From assembly GCA_041676645.1 (NCBI GenBank), contig JBAYRO010000081.1:1-14393 (forward strand): a stretch of 14,393 nt of DNA. Reading direction: 5' to 3'. Shown in pieces: positions 1 through 7,114 of the stretch. This DNA is from JAMLIN01 sp041676645. GTDB taxonomy: Bacteria > Pseudomonadota > Gammaproteobacteria > Burkholderiales > Burkholderiaceae_E. The notes below the pieces were generated by a model. It worked only from the letters and a program-made list of their open reading frames with translations, ran no database searches and was not told the DNA's origin. How positions within the stretch are numbered: the stretch's first letter is position 1; every line of letters starts with the position of its first letter. Made by a program: the position numbers and the translations under genes.

Positions 1-75
1 ATGGACGATGTGGGGGCGATCATGGGCGCGCTGCCGGGAAAGTCCCTACCCCAAGGGATGCTTTCCAGCTCGTGA
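1..75 (+). CDS. Tail assembly chaperone gpE-like, C-terminal end (5' truncated by window)
   Basis: Frame 1 is open from the window edge to a TGA at 73-75 and ends in residues GALPGKSLPQGMLSSS. I read it as the zero-frame product of a tail assembly chaperone pair, which coats the tape measure protein while the tail tube polymerises. The evidence is positional and mechanistic. It lies just upstream of the tape measure gene, contains a classic slippery heptamer, and the -1 frame continues into a GpE-like sequence. The ATG at position 1 is probably internal, because such chaperones usually run to about 100 residues. Too little sequence is present to assign a family from this part alone. Confidence 0.6.
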   Translation: MDDVGAIMGALPGKSLPQGMLSSS

Positions 76-218
76 CGGTGACGGGATGGTCGGCGGCCGA
101 GATCGACGGGATGGAGATTGCCGACCTGACCGACTGGCTGGAAGAAGCCGGCGAGCACGCCAGGGCGACCAACGAGGCGATCAGGGAAGCGCGCGAGCGC
201 GCTTCTCGGCCTTCTTAG
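1..218 (+). CDS. Tail assembly chaperone E+E' fusion made by -1 ribosomal frameshift (5' partial)
   Basis: A slip of -1 at GGGAAAG (36-42) moves ribosomes from the frame that stops at 73-75 into the frame that stays open to TAG at 216-218. The extension includes VTVTGWSAAEIDGMEIADL followed by a charged helix rich in Glu, Ala and Arg. The GWS-(x)n-DLxxW pattern resembles P2 GpE. In P2, lambda and many other tailed phages the gene before the tape measure is expressed as a short form and a -1 (or +1) extended form in a fixed ratio, and both help tail assembly. Frame, heptamer phase and gene order all agree here. The end overlaps the 3' end of the minus-strand gene at 181-399 by 38 bases. Confidence 0.75.
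   Translation, partial: GRCGGDHGRAAGKVPTPRDAFQLVTVTGWSAAEIDGMEIADLTDWLEEAGEHARATNEAIREARERASRPS
36..66 (+). promoter_or_regulatory. Programmed -1 frameshift site: GGGAAAG heptamer plus hairpin
   Basis: The heptamer G GGA AAG lies at 36-42 in the correct phase (zero-frame codons GGA at 37-39 and AAG at 40-42). It is the same heptamer used by the lambda G/GT tail chaperone genes. A stem TCCCT (43-47) / AGGGA (54-58) with a 6-nt loop starts immediately after it. GGAAAG (37-42) can also pair with CTTTCC (61-66), giving a stacked 11-bp stem with a 2-nt bulge that buries the slippery site. The heptamer and phase are seen directly. Its use is inferred from tail-chaperone biology. Confidence 0.75.
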
Positions 219-399
219 CCTGGGCGGCCGCATGGTCGGCTTTAGCTTTCGCCCATGCCTCGCCATTTGCGCGCTTCATCTCCTTCGCAAACCAGATGGA
301 ACCGCGAATGGTCCGGTAGATGGCGACGACGCCGACATAGGCGAGGCCCAGCACCGCGCCAACGCCGAAGAGGATGAAGAACAGAAACAGAATTTCCAC
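181..399 (-). CDS. Small single-pass membrane protein, unknown function (72 aa)
   Basis: This minus-strand gene starts at a GTG (397-399) and ends at TGA (181-183). Residues 2-28 are a strongly hydrophobic segment (EILFLFFILFGVGAVLGLAY and onward). They are followed by a tail rich in Lys, Arg and Ala that is probably helical. This charge pattern suggests an outside N-terminus and a cytoplasmic C-terminus. No good Shine-Dalgarno is visible; GAAAGGG, a few bases upstream of the start, is the best candidate. The reading frame has clear coding character with G/C third positions, and the overlapping plus-strand frame looks like nonsense. It fills the only gap in the plus-strand late operon and faces against it, so it may be a lysogenically expressed moron or a superinfection or lysis-related protein. 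That role is speculation; no family is recognised. Confidence 0.65.
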   Translation of the reverse strand: MEILFLFFILFGVGAVLGLAYVGVVAIYRTIRGSIWFAKEMKRANGEAWAKAKADHAAAQAKKAEKRARALP

Positions 400-443
400 A
401 GCCCGACCCTTTCTTTTCTGCCAATCCGAAAGTCTAGCCCGAT

Positions 444-3347
444 ATGGACAGCATTTTCAATCTCGCGGTTATCGTCAGGGCGGTCGATCAGCTGACCGGC
501 CCCGCCCGCGAGATGGCGAAGGCCATAACCAATCTCGACGGGATGGCGGCGCGCGGGCAGGCGATGATGGACTGGGGCACGCGCGCCTCGGCCGCCGGCG
601 CGCTGACCGAGATGGCGGCAGGCAAGATCATGTCGGCGCTCAACGGGCCGATCGACGTGGCGGCGCAGTTCGAGGAGAGCATGGCGCTGGTGCGCGCGGT
701 CACCGCCAATATCACCGGCGAGGAGTTCGAGGCGCTGACGGCCCAGGCGCGCGAGCTGGGCGCGTCCACCGCGTTCTCGGCCAGCCAGGCCGCCGAAGGC
801 ATGGCCTTTCTCGCCAAGGCGGGCTTCACGGCGCGCGAGCAGCTTGCGGCAATGCCGTCGATGCTGGCACTGGCGCGGGCCGGCTCGACCGATCTGGGCC
901 AGGCGGCCGACATCGCCTCCAACATCCTGTCCGGCTTCGGGCTTGAAGCTGAGGAAATGGCGCGGGTGGCGGACGTGATGGTCGCAACCTTCACCACCGC
1001 CAACACCGATATTCCGATGCTCGGCGAGACGATGAAATACATCGCCCCGGTGGCGCGGGCGGCGGGCATGAGCTTCGAGGAGGCGGCCGCCATGGCGGGC
1101 CTGCTCGGCAATGCCGGCATCCAGGCCAGCCAGGCCGGCACCACGCTGCGCTCGATGTTGACCCGGCTGGCCGCGCCCGGCGGCCAGGCGGCCAAGACGC
1201 TCGATGCTCTGGGCATTTCCGTTTCCGACGCCGATGGCAATATGCGCAACATTGTCGATCTGATCGGCGATGTCGGCTCGGCGATCGAGAACCTCGGCAC
1301 GGCCGAGCAGCTCCAGATCATCGGCACCGTGTTCGGCAGGCAGGCGGCGGCGGGTGCGGCCGAGATGCTGGCCCAGGGCACGTCGATCGCCGAATATGTC
1401 GAGCAGCTGTCCAATTCGGGTGGCCGCGCGGCGCAGGTCGCCACTGACATGGGCAATAATCTGCGCGGCGCGCGCGTTGAGTTCGCCTCGGCGATCGAAG
1501 GGCTGAACATCAGCCTCGGCACCATTTTGCTGCCGACAATGACGGAGATCGCTCGCACCGCAACGCGGGTGGTTCAGAACCTGATGGGCTGGGCCGAGGC
1601 CAATCCCGGTATCGCCGAGACGGCGATGAAGATGGCCCTGGTGGGCGGCATGGCGCTGTCGATCGTCGCGCCGATCCTGTCGATCATCGGCGGCTTCTGG
1701 ACCATGGCCGGCGCGGGCCTGGTGGCGCTCTCGCGCATCGGCATGCTGTTCATCTGGCTTGTGCCGAAGATTGTCGCCGCCTCGGCTGCGGTGCTTGGCC
1801 TGGCTTACAGACTGGTTCTCGCGGCCGCCAGCGCCATCCCCGCCATGCTCTCCGGCCTCGCCTCCATGGGCGTAGCGCTTGGCGGGTCGATCCTTGCCGG
1901 CCTGCGCGCGGTCACCACGGCGGCGCGGGCCATGGGGCTGGCCTTCCTGATGAACCCGGTGGTGCTGATCGCGCTCGCCATCGCGGCCGCCGCCTATCTG
2001 ATCTGGCAATATTGGGAGCCGATTTCCGCCTTCTTCGTCTCGTTGTGGGGTGACGTTCAAACGGCGTTCGAAGGCTTTTCAACCTGGCTTTCAGGCTGGT
2101 GGGAAACCATCGCCGGATGGTTCGGCGAGGGCTTCGACTGGTCGGGCATGATACCCGACCTCGACTGGGCCGCCCTCGTACCGCCGCTCGAATGGTCGAG
2201 CGTGTTCACCGTGCTCGACTGGGCGACCTGGCTCCTGCCGATCCGCTGGCTCGATTTCATTCCCGGCTTCAGCTGGGCGGAAGTGTTCGGCAATATTGCT
2301 GCCTTCGACTGGTCCGGCGTCATACCCGAGCTTGACTGGGATGCTGTCACCGGCGCGATGGTCGCGCCTTTCGAAGCCGGGCTTGCTCTCGTTGATGTAG
2401 TGTGGGGGCGGTTGCAGGCGCTGTTTGAATGGTCGCCTATCGAGGCGATCACCGGCGCTTTCGGCGGCATCGGCGAGACGCTGGTCGGCTTCATCTCCGA
2501 TGCGGCCGATATGGCGGGCGCGGCCTGGAACCGCGTCACTTCGCTGTTCTCCAGCTCCGACGCGGTCGATCTTGCGGCCCGCGACCCGGCGTCGATCGAG
2601 CGCGCCACCCGCGCCGCGCATGACCTGGCGGCGGCGCTTGAGGGTGTCGCCGGCCTCGATATGTCGTCGGCGCAGGATGGCGTCAACGCCGTCACGGAAG
2701 CGGCCGCCCAGGCCATCGGCTCGGCCGGCGGCATTCCGCGCGCGGCCGACGATGCGGTGCGCGCCGCCCGCTCCATCGTGGCGCAGGCGTCGTTCCACAA
2801 TGAGGGCGTGGCGCTGATGGCGACCCTTGCGGCCGGTATTCGCGCCGGGGCTGCGCAGGCGGTCGAGGCGGTACGTCAGACCGTTCAGACGATGCGCGAC
2901 CATCTTCCGCATTCACCGGCCAAGGTCGGCCCGCTTTCCGACCTGCATCGCGTCCAGTTCGCCGAGACGCTCGCCGAGGCGGTGCGGCCCGCGCCCGCGA
3001 TCGAGGCTGTGCGTCGCCTGGCGGCAGGCATGGCGGGCGTGCTTGCCGGGGCCACGCTGTCGCTGCCGGCCGCCGCCGCGCAGCTGCCATCAATCCCGGC
3101 GATCGGTATGCCCCAGGTCGGCATCGGCTCCGGCGATGGGGCCACCGCCGCCCCGATCGGCGCGGCCGAGCCGGGCGTCCAGGTCCAGATCGATTTCAGC
3201 CCCAACATCACCATGCCGTCCGGCGCGGCCGGCGGCGACGGCGCGCAGTCGCGCGACCAGATGCGCGAGATGCTGCGCTCGATGAGCTACGAACTGGTGC
3301 AGCTGATCGAGGACGAGCTGAAGCGCAAGCAGCGTCAGGAGTATTGA
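444..3347 (+). CDS. T: Phage tail tape measure protein (gpT-like, TP901 family)
   Basis: The tape measure protein runs inside the tail tube, sets tail length and helps DNA pass into the cell at infection. The 967-aa product has the TP901 N-terminal core (about residues 60-340), including the region around FEESMALVRAVTANITGEEF and the ASTAFSASQAAEGMAFLAKA helix typical of this family. Several hydrophobic segments follow at about 395-535. A tryptophan-rich repeat zone comes next (about 540-662), then an Ala-rich helical region and a short basic C-terminus ending EDELKRKQRQEY. The ATG at 444 has only a weak upstream ribosome site. Length, hydrophobic centre and position between the chaperones and gene U make this assignment safe. 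The stop overlaps the ribosome-binding region of gene U. Confidence 0.95.
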   Translation: MDSIFNLAVIVRAVDQLTGPAREMAKAITNLDGMAARGQAMMDWGTRASAAGALTEMAAGKIMSALNGPIDVAAQFEESMALVRAVTANITGEEFEALTAQARELGASTAFSASQAAEGMAFLAKAGFTAREQLAAMPSMLALARAGSTDLGQAADIASNILSGFGLEAEEMARVADVMVATFTTANTDIPMLGETMKYIAPVARAAGMSFEEAAAMAGLLGNAGIQASQAGTTLRSMLTRLAAPGGQAAKTLDALGISVSDADGNMRNIVDLIGDVGSAIENLGTAEQLQIIGTVFGRQAAAGAAEMLAQGTSIAEYVEQLSNSGGRAAQVATDMGNNLRGARVEFASAIEGLNISLGTILLPTMTEIARTATRVVQNLMGWAEANPGIAETAMKMALVGGMALSIVAPILSIIGGFWTMAGAGLVALSRIGMLFIWLVPKIVAASAAVLGLAYRLVLAAASAIPAMLSGLASMGVALGGSILAGLRAVTTAARAMGLAFLMNPVVLIALAIAAAAYLIWQYWEPISAFFVSLWGDVQTAFEGFSTWLSGWWETIAGWFGEGFDWSGMIPDLDWAALVPPLEWSSVFTVLDWATWLLPIRWLDFIPGFSWAEVFGNIAAFDWSGVIPELDWDAVTGAMVAPFEAGLALVDVVWGRLQALFEWSPIEAITGAFGGIGETLVGFISDAADMAGAAWNRVTSLFSSSDAVDLAARDPASIERATRAAHDLAAALEGVAGLDMSSAQDGVNAVTEAAAQAIGSAGGIPRAADDAVRAARSIVAQASFHNEGVALMATLAAGIRAGAAQAVEAVRQTVQTMRDHLPHSPAKVGPLSDLHRVQFAETLAEAVRPAPAIEAVRRLAAGMAGVLAGATLSLPAAAAQLPSIPAIGMPQVGIGSGDGATAAPIGAAEPGVQVQIDFSPNITMPSGAAGGDGAQSRDQMREMLRSMSYELVQLIEDELKRKQRQEY
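2079..2430 (+). repeat. Trp-rich degenerate repeat zone inside the tape measure protein
   Basis: Residues roughly 546-662 of the tape measure protein contain a run of short units of the form (D/E/R)W-x(3-5)-(I/V/F)P. The best pair is FDWSGMIPDLDW at residues 564-575 and FDWSGVIPELDW at 621-632. Intermediate units read DWAALVPPLEW, LDWATWLLPIRW and LDFIPGFSW. Spacing is about 11-13 residues. The repeat is at protein level; codons differ between units, so it is not a recent DNA duplication. Confidence 0.75.
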
Positions 3348-3349
3348 CC

Positions 3350-3880
3350 ATGTTCGCCATGCTCGGCCCGATCAGCTTCCGTCTCATCACCTATTTCGAG
3401 GGCCTGTCGAACAGGCGCGGCTATGACTATGCCCGCCACGAAGTGATCGAGGGCAAGCCGCGCCTGCAATGGATGGGCGACGATCTGGAGGAAGTGGACA
3501 TCGACCTGATGTTCCATGTCTCCTACTGCAACCCGGAAGCCGAGCTGGCCAAGCTCAAGGTCGCCGGCTCCATGCACACCGCGCTGCCGCTGATCTATGG
3601 CTCGGGCCAGTATGTCGGCATGTTCGTCATCCGCACCATCCGCTCGACGGCGCGCCAGACCAATGCGCGCGGCGCGCTGGTGGCGGTCACCGCCCGCGTG
3701 TCGCTGGTCGAGCATGGCGGGTTTGGTGGTTTGGGCGGACTGCTGGGCGCGGTGATTTCGGTGGTGAACAATGCGGCCCGCGCCAGCGGTGCTGGCTCCG
3801 ACACCCGTTCCAGCGCCCCGTCGACCGCGCATGCCGGCGATCCCGGCGCGGTGCCGTCCGGTTCGATCGTGAGGCAGTGA
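3350..3880 (+). CDS. U: Phage tail protein U (gpU family), tail completion
   Basis: The 176-aa protein begins MFAMLGPISFRLITYFEGLS and contains a YDYARHEVIEGKPRLQWMGD region that matches the P2 gpU family. Members act in tail completion or baseplate-tube joining. I chose the ATG at 3350 because AGGAG at 3337-3341 sits 8 bases before it; an in-frame TTG at 3344 overlaps the tape measure stop and is less likely. The last 50 residues are rich in Gly, Ala, Ser and Pro and look disordered, longer than in P2. The gene follows T with a 2-base gap and is followed by X 2 bases after its stop. The order T-U-X-D matches the P2 cluster and supports the call. Confidence 0.9.
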   Translation: MFAMLGPISFRLITYFEGLSNRRGYDYARHEVIEGKPRLQWMGDDLEEVDIDLMFHVSYCNPEAELAKLKVAGSMHTALPLIYGSGQYVGMFVIRTIRSTARQTNARGALVAVTARVSLVEHGGFGGLGGLLGAVISVVNNAARASGAGSDTRSSAPSTAHAGDPGAVPSGSIVRQ

Positions 3881-3882
3881 CC

Positions 3883-4107
3883 ATGAAGTATGTCGAGCAC
3901 ATCACCTCCGAGGGCGATCGCTGGGACCTGCTGGCCTGGCGCTATTATGGAGACCCGCACCTGTATGAACCGATCATCGCCGCCAATGTCGCGGTGCCGA
4001 TCCGGCCCGCCATCGCTTCGGGCATCAGGCTGCGCATTCCGGTGCTGCCTGACGAGGTGGTGCTTGATCGTGATCTGCCGCCCTGGAAGCGAGGCCGCCA
4101 GTCATGA
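3883..4107 (+). CDS. X: Tail protein X (gpX family, LysM-like)
   Basis: This 74-aa protein has the compact LysM-like pattern of gpX: WDLLAWRYYGDPHLYEPIIA followed by NVAVPIRPAIASGIRLRIPV. The second half ends PPWKRGRQS, as in many gpX proteins. LysM-type folds bind peptidoglycan, but in gpX the role is thought to be structural, at the hub or tube end. The ATG at 3883 has GAGG at 3871-3874 as ribosome site, 8 bases upstream. The stop TGA (4105-4107) overlaps the ATG of gene D in an ATGA arrangement, so translation of D is probably coupled. Confidence 0.9.
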   Translation: MKYVEHITSEGDRWDLLAWRYYGDPHLYEPIIAANVAVPIRPAIASGIRLRIPVLPDEVVLDRDLPPWKRGRQS

Positions 4108-5072
4108 TGGTTCCGCAGGCGACATGGCTGCTGATCTATCAGGGCGCGAACATTGGCGCTGATGCGCTCAATGTCGTCTATACCGATTTCGACCACGGCA
4201 AGTCCGATGAGATCGAGGCGCGGTTCGAGGACAAGCTGCACCGCTGGAAAGGCAGCTGGTATCCTGAAAAAGGCGACGTGATCGACCTGTCGATCGGCTG
4301 GCTCGGTCAGGGCCTTCTGCCGTGCGGCAAGTTCGAGGTTGATGAAATCGACTTCACCGGCCCGCCCGACACTGTCGTCATAAGGGGTCTGGCCGCGCCG
4401 GTGACCGACAGTTTGCGCACGAAGAAGACTAGGAGCTTCGAGAACAAGACGCTGCGGGCGATCGCCGAGCAGATCGCGGGCGAGCATGGAATGTCGGTCG
4501 AGGGCGAGATCGAGGACATCACCATCAAGCGGGTGACCCAGAACGACGAGCGCGACCTGGAGTTCCTGAAGCGCATCGCCGAGGAATACGCGCACGTCTT
4601 TGCGGTGCGCGAGAAGGTGATCACGTTCTCGACCATCAAGAGCCTGGAGGAACAGGACCCGGTGGCGGTCATTCCGCGAACCGAGATGAAGAGCTTCGCT
4701 TTCCAGGACAAGACCCACGAGGTCTACAAGGATTGCACGCTGTCCTATCACGACCCGGAAACCGCCAAGCTGATCGAGGTGACGGTCGAGGACCCGGACG
4801 TGAAGACGGGCGACACGCTCAAGGTCAAGGCCCGCGTAGAGAACGAGGCGCAGGCGAAGACCCGCGCCGAGGCCGAGCTGAAAAAGGCCAACATGAAAAA
4901 GCTCACCGGTCGGATCGAGATCGTCGGCGACCATCGCATGGTCGCGGGCAATTGCATCCAGGTGACGGGCCTGGGCAAGCTGTCGGGCAAATACTACGTC
5001 GAGACCTCGCGCCATCGCATCGAGCGCAGCGCGGGCTACACCACCGAGATCGAGGTGCGCCGTGTCGCTTAG
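4104..5072 (+). CDS. D: Late control gene D protein / baseplate hub (gpD family)
   Basis: The 322-aa product matches the phage late-control D / gp27-like hub family. Characteristic stretches are NDERDLEFLKRIAEEYAHVF (about residues 149-168), DPETAKLIEVTVEDP, the helix RVENEAQAKTRAEAELKKAN, and a C-terminal barrel part around AGNCIQVTGLGKLSGKYYVE. In the virion it forms the trimeric hub that joins tube and spike; in P2 the gene is essential for tails and was named for its genetic phenotype. Length is slightly below the usual 330-390. The start ATG at 4104 overlaps the X stop; an ATG at 4107 is an alternative. The 3' end overlaps gene V by 11 bases. Confidence 0.93.
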   Translation: MMVPQATWLLIYQGANIGADALNVVYTDFDHGKSDEIEARFEDKLHRWKGSWYPEKGDVIDLSIGWLGQGLLPCGKFEVDEIDFTGPPDTVVIRGLAAPVTDSLRTKKTRSFENKTLRAIAEQIAGEHGMSVEGEIEDITIKRVTQNDERDLEFLKRIAEEYAHVFAVREKVITFSTIKSLEEQDPVAVIPRTEMKSFAFQDKTHEVYKDCTLSYHDPETAKLIEVTVEDPDVKTGDTLKVKARVENEAQAKTRAEAELKKANMKKLTGRIEIVGDHRMVAGNCIQVTGLGKLSGKYYVETSRHRIERSAGYTTEIEVRRVA

Positions 5073-5532
5073 GATTGGCATCGTGACGGAAACCGACCCG
5101 GCGGCCGCCAAGGCGCGGGTCCAGTTTCCCGACCACGACAACGTGCAGAGCTTCTGGCTCCAGGTACTTCAGGGCAAGACCAAGTCCGACAAGACCTACT
5201 GGATGCCGGTGGCGGGCGAGCATGTCGTCGTCATCATGGACAAGGGCGAGGAGGCCGGCGTCATCGCAGGCGCGATCTATTCGGAGGCCGACGCCCCGCC
5301 CTCGTCGGACCCCAACGTGCATACGATCGTTTATGGCGACGGGGCCTCGCTCACCTATGACAAGGGGAGCCAGACGTTCCGGCTCGCGGTGGGTGGTGTC
5401 TCGGTCGAGATTTCGCCGGGCGGCGTGGCCGTCACTGGCGGCAGTATCACGCATAACGGCACCACGATTGACGACACGCACACGCATGGCGGCATCGTGC
5501 CGGGCGGCGCAAGTACGGATGTTCCCGACTGA
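5062..5532 (+). CDS. V: Baseplate assembly protein V, tail spike (gpV family)
   Basis: The gene starts at GTG 5062 with GAGG at 5052-5055, inside the end of D. The N-terminal OB-fold part (about residues 1-80) reads RIGIVTETDPAAAKARVQFP and continues to WMPVAGEHVVVIMDKGEEAG, the usual gpV/Mu gp45 pattern. A beta-helical stalk follows with VSVEISPGGVAVTGGSITHN. The C-terminus has DDTHTHGGI, an HxH motif; in the P2 spike such a motif holds an iron ion at the membrane-piercing tip. At 156 aa it is shorter than P2 gpV (211 aa), which suggests a short stalk. It acts as the trimeric needle under the D hub. Confidence 0.94.
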   Translation: MSLRIGIVTETDPAAAKARVQFPDHDNVQSFWLQVLQGKTKSDKTYWMPVAGEHVVVIMDKGEEAGVIAGAIYSEADAPPSSDPNVHTIVYGDGASLTYDKGSQTFRLAVGGVSVEISPGGVAVTGGSITHNGTTIDDTHTHGGIVPGGASTDVPD

Positions 5533-5677
5533 CATCTTGGCGAAGCGCCGCGATCCGGGTAGGCTGCGCCGCATCCACCTTCATAGCCAGCAGCAACCAC
5601 CCGGACAGATGTCCGGGTGTGAGCGCTTCGCCCCGCGCGCGATCATCCGCGCATGGTTCAGGATGTTCATCAGATAA
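5519..5677 (+). CDS. Possible small ORF bridging V and W (52 aa), doubtful
   Basis: An ATG at 5519 overlaps the end of V by 14 bases, and the frame runs to TAA at 5675-5677, 25 bases into W. The product is basic, with RRDPGRLRRIHLHSQQQPPG near the middle and a C-terminus rich in Arg, Phe and Ile; no family is recognised. Third positions are about four-fifths G or C, like neighbouring genes. Its bridging position would let ribosomes reach W, whose own start has no clear ribosome site. However, the same stretch contains two perfect inverted repeats, so the base composition may reflect structure rather than coding. I regard it as a weak candidate. Confidence 0.3.
   Translation: MFPTDILAKRRDPGRLRRIHLHSQQQPPGQMSGCERFAPRAIIRAWFRMFIR
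5539..5632 (+). repeat. Nested inverted repeats in the V-W gap
   Basis: The outer pair GGCGAAGCGC (5539-5548) and GCGCTTCGCC (5623-5632) is a perfect 10-bp inverted repeat. Inside it lies a perfect 9-bp stem CACCCGGAC (5598-5606) / GTCCGGGTG (5611-5619) with the 4-base loop AGAT. TCCGGGT at 5554-5560 repeats the 3' arm of the inner stem and could pair with its 5' arm instead, so two folds compete. No T tract follows, so it does not look like an intrinsic terminator. It may be an RNA element in the operon or a DNA recognition structure. Confidence 0.75.
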
Positions 5678-6024
5678 CTGCCGCTTGGTGGCAGCCCCGG
5701 CTCGATACTCATGGCGAGATCGTTGAGGGCCTTGATGACATCCATCAGTGCATCCGCATCATCCTTCTGACCCCGAAAGGTTCTGACCCGCACCGGCCCG
5801 AGTTCGGCTCGGACCTGTGGCATTACGTCGATCACCCTGTCGGCGAGGCGGTGCCGCATGTGGTGCGCGAGGGGATCGAGGCGCTGGCGCGGTGGGAGCC
5901 GAGGATCGAGGTGGTGCGCATCGTGCCGGTCGAGCTTTACGCGCATCTGCACATCACGGTGGAATGGCGCATCGACGGTCAGGGCGACCTCATGGTGACG
6001 GAGGTCCGCGATGACGTTGCCTGA
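5653..6024 (+). CDS. W: Baseplate assembly protein W (gpW / gp25-like)
   Basis: The 123-aa protein carries the gp25-like wedge pattern: GEIVEGLDDIHQCIRIILLT followed by PKGSDPHRPEFGSDLWHYVD, then a helix VREGIEALARWEPRIEVVRI. This protein forms part of the baseplate wedge and seeds sheath assembly. A stop at 5620-5622 lies in frame upstream, and the only start codon between is the ATG at 5653. No Shine-Dalgarno precedes it, which is unusual in this operon, so translation may depend on ribosomes arriving from upstream or on RNA folding. The 3' end overlaps the start of J by 14 bases. Confidence 0.92.
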   Translation: MVQDVHQITAAWWQPRLDTHGEIVEGLDDIHQCIRIILLTPKGSDPHRPEFGSDLWHYVDHPVGEAVPHVVREGIEALARWEPRIEVVRIVPVELYAHLHITVEWRIDGQGDLMVTEVRDDVA

Positions 6025-7114
6025 ACCGCATTTCATCGACCGTGACGCCGCCGCCATCACGGCCGACATGATCGCGGCCTATGAGGATGCGACCGGCCGG
6101 CCATTGCAGCCCGCCCAGGTCGAGCGCCTGATCATCAATCTTCAGGCATACCGGGAAAATCTCATTCGCATCGGCATTCAGGAGGCGGCCAAGCAGAACC
6201 TGCTCGCCTTCGCCCGCTTCCCGATGATCGACTATCTCGGCGAGCTGCTGGGCGTGTCGCGCCTGCCGCAATCGCCTTCCGTCACCACCTTGCGCTTTTC
6301 GCTGGCGGCCGCACAGGAATTGCCGGCCATCGTGCCGGCCGGGACGCGGGCGCGCTCCAGTGACGGACGCTTCACCTTCGCTACCGACCGGCTGGCGCAG
6401 GTGCCGGCCGGGTCCCTCTTTGTCGATGTGCCGGCGACGGCCGCCGAGGTCGGCGCGGCCGGCAACGGCTACGCGCCGGGCCAGGTGGCGCGGCTGCTCG
6501 ATCCGGTCGCCCCGGTGGTCGCCGTGACGAACGTCTCCGAAACCCATGGCGGCCGGGACACGGAGGACGACGACCGGCTGCGCGAGCGCATCCGCGAAGC
6601 CCCGGAGAAGTTCTCGGTGGCCGGGCCTTATGGTGCCTATCGCTGGCACGCCATGACCGCGCATCAGTCGATCGTCGATGCCGCCGTCATCAGCCCGGAG
6701 CCGGGTGTCGTGCAGGTCTACGTCCTGACCGATGAGGGCCTGCCTTCGCCGGAAATCCTCGACATCGCGGACGGCGTGCTCAATCACGAAAAGGTGCGGC
6801 CGCTCTCCGATACCGTCGAGGTGTTGCCGCCTTCGCGCATCGCCTATGCGATCGAGGCGCAGATCACGCTCTTCAGGACCGCCGACGCCACGGTCACCTT
6901 GAAGGCCGCCCAGGCGGCCGCCGCTGCTTATGTGACCGCCCGCCGCGACAGCCTCGGCCGCGACCTCGTGCCCTCGCAGCTGGTCGCAGCACTGTCGGTT
7001 CCCGGTGCCTACCGCGTCGATCTGGCCTCGCCCGGCTTCCGCCAGCTCGGCCAGTCCGAATGGGCCGATTGCACGATGATCGACATCGTGATCGCGGGGG
7101 TGGGCGATGACTGA
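6011..7114 (+). CDS. J: Baseplate assembly protein J (gpJ family)
   Basis: The 367-aa protein matches the baseplate J / Mu gp47 family. The N-terminal region reads RLIINLQAYRENLIRIGIQE followed by a FARFPMIDYLGELLGVSRLP segment. The middle has the conserved AAEVGAAGNGYAPGQVARLL stretch, then GGRDTEDDDRLRERIREAPE (about residues 180-199) and PEPGVVQVYVLTDEGLPSPE. It forms the main wedge protein that holds the baseplate ring and changes shape at contraction. Length is near the usual 300-400. It starts inside the end of W and its stop overlaps the start of I by 8 bases, so the three are probably coupled. Confidence 0.95.
   Translation: MTLPEPHFIDRDAAAITADMIAAYEDATGRPLQPAQVERLIINLQAYRENLIRIGIQEAAKQNLLAFARFPMIDYLGELLGVSRLPQSPSVTTLRFSLAAAQELPAIVPAGTRARSSDGRFTFATDRLAQVPAGSLFVDVPATAAEVGAAGNGYAPGQVARLLDPVAPVVAVTNVSETHGGRDTEDDDRLRERIREAPEKFSVAGPYGAYRWHAMTAHQSIVDAAVISPEPGVVQVYVLTDEGLPSPEILDIADGVLNHEKVRPLSDTVEVLPPSRIAYAIEAQITLFRTADATVTLKAAQAAAAAYVTARRDSLGRDLVPSQLVAALSVPGAYRVDLASPGFRQLGQSEWADCTMIDIVIAGVGDD

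Noticed and set aside
276..2060. Long minus-strand open frame opposite the tape measure gene (594 codons)
   Set aside because: Its product is a low-complexity run of Arg, Gly, His and Asp, typical of the antisense frame of a GC-rich gene. The plus strand carries a clear tape measure protein, so only the short membrane-protein frame at 181-399 was kept.
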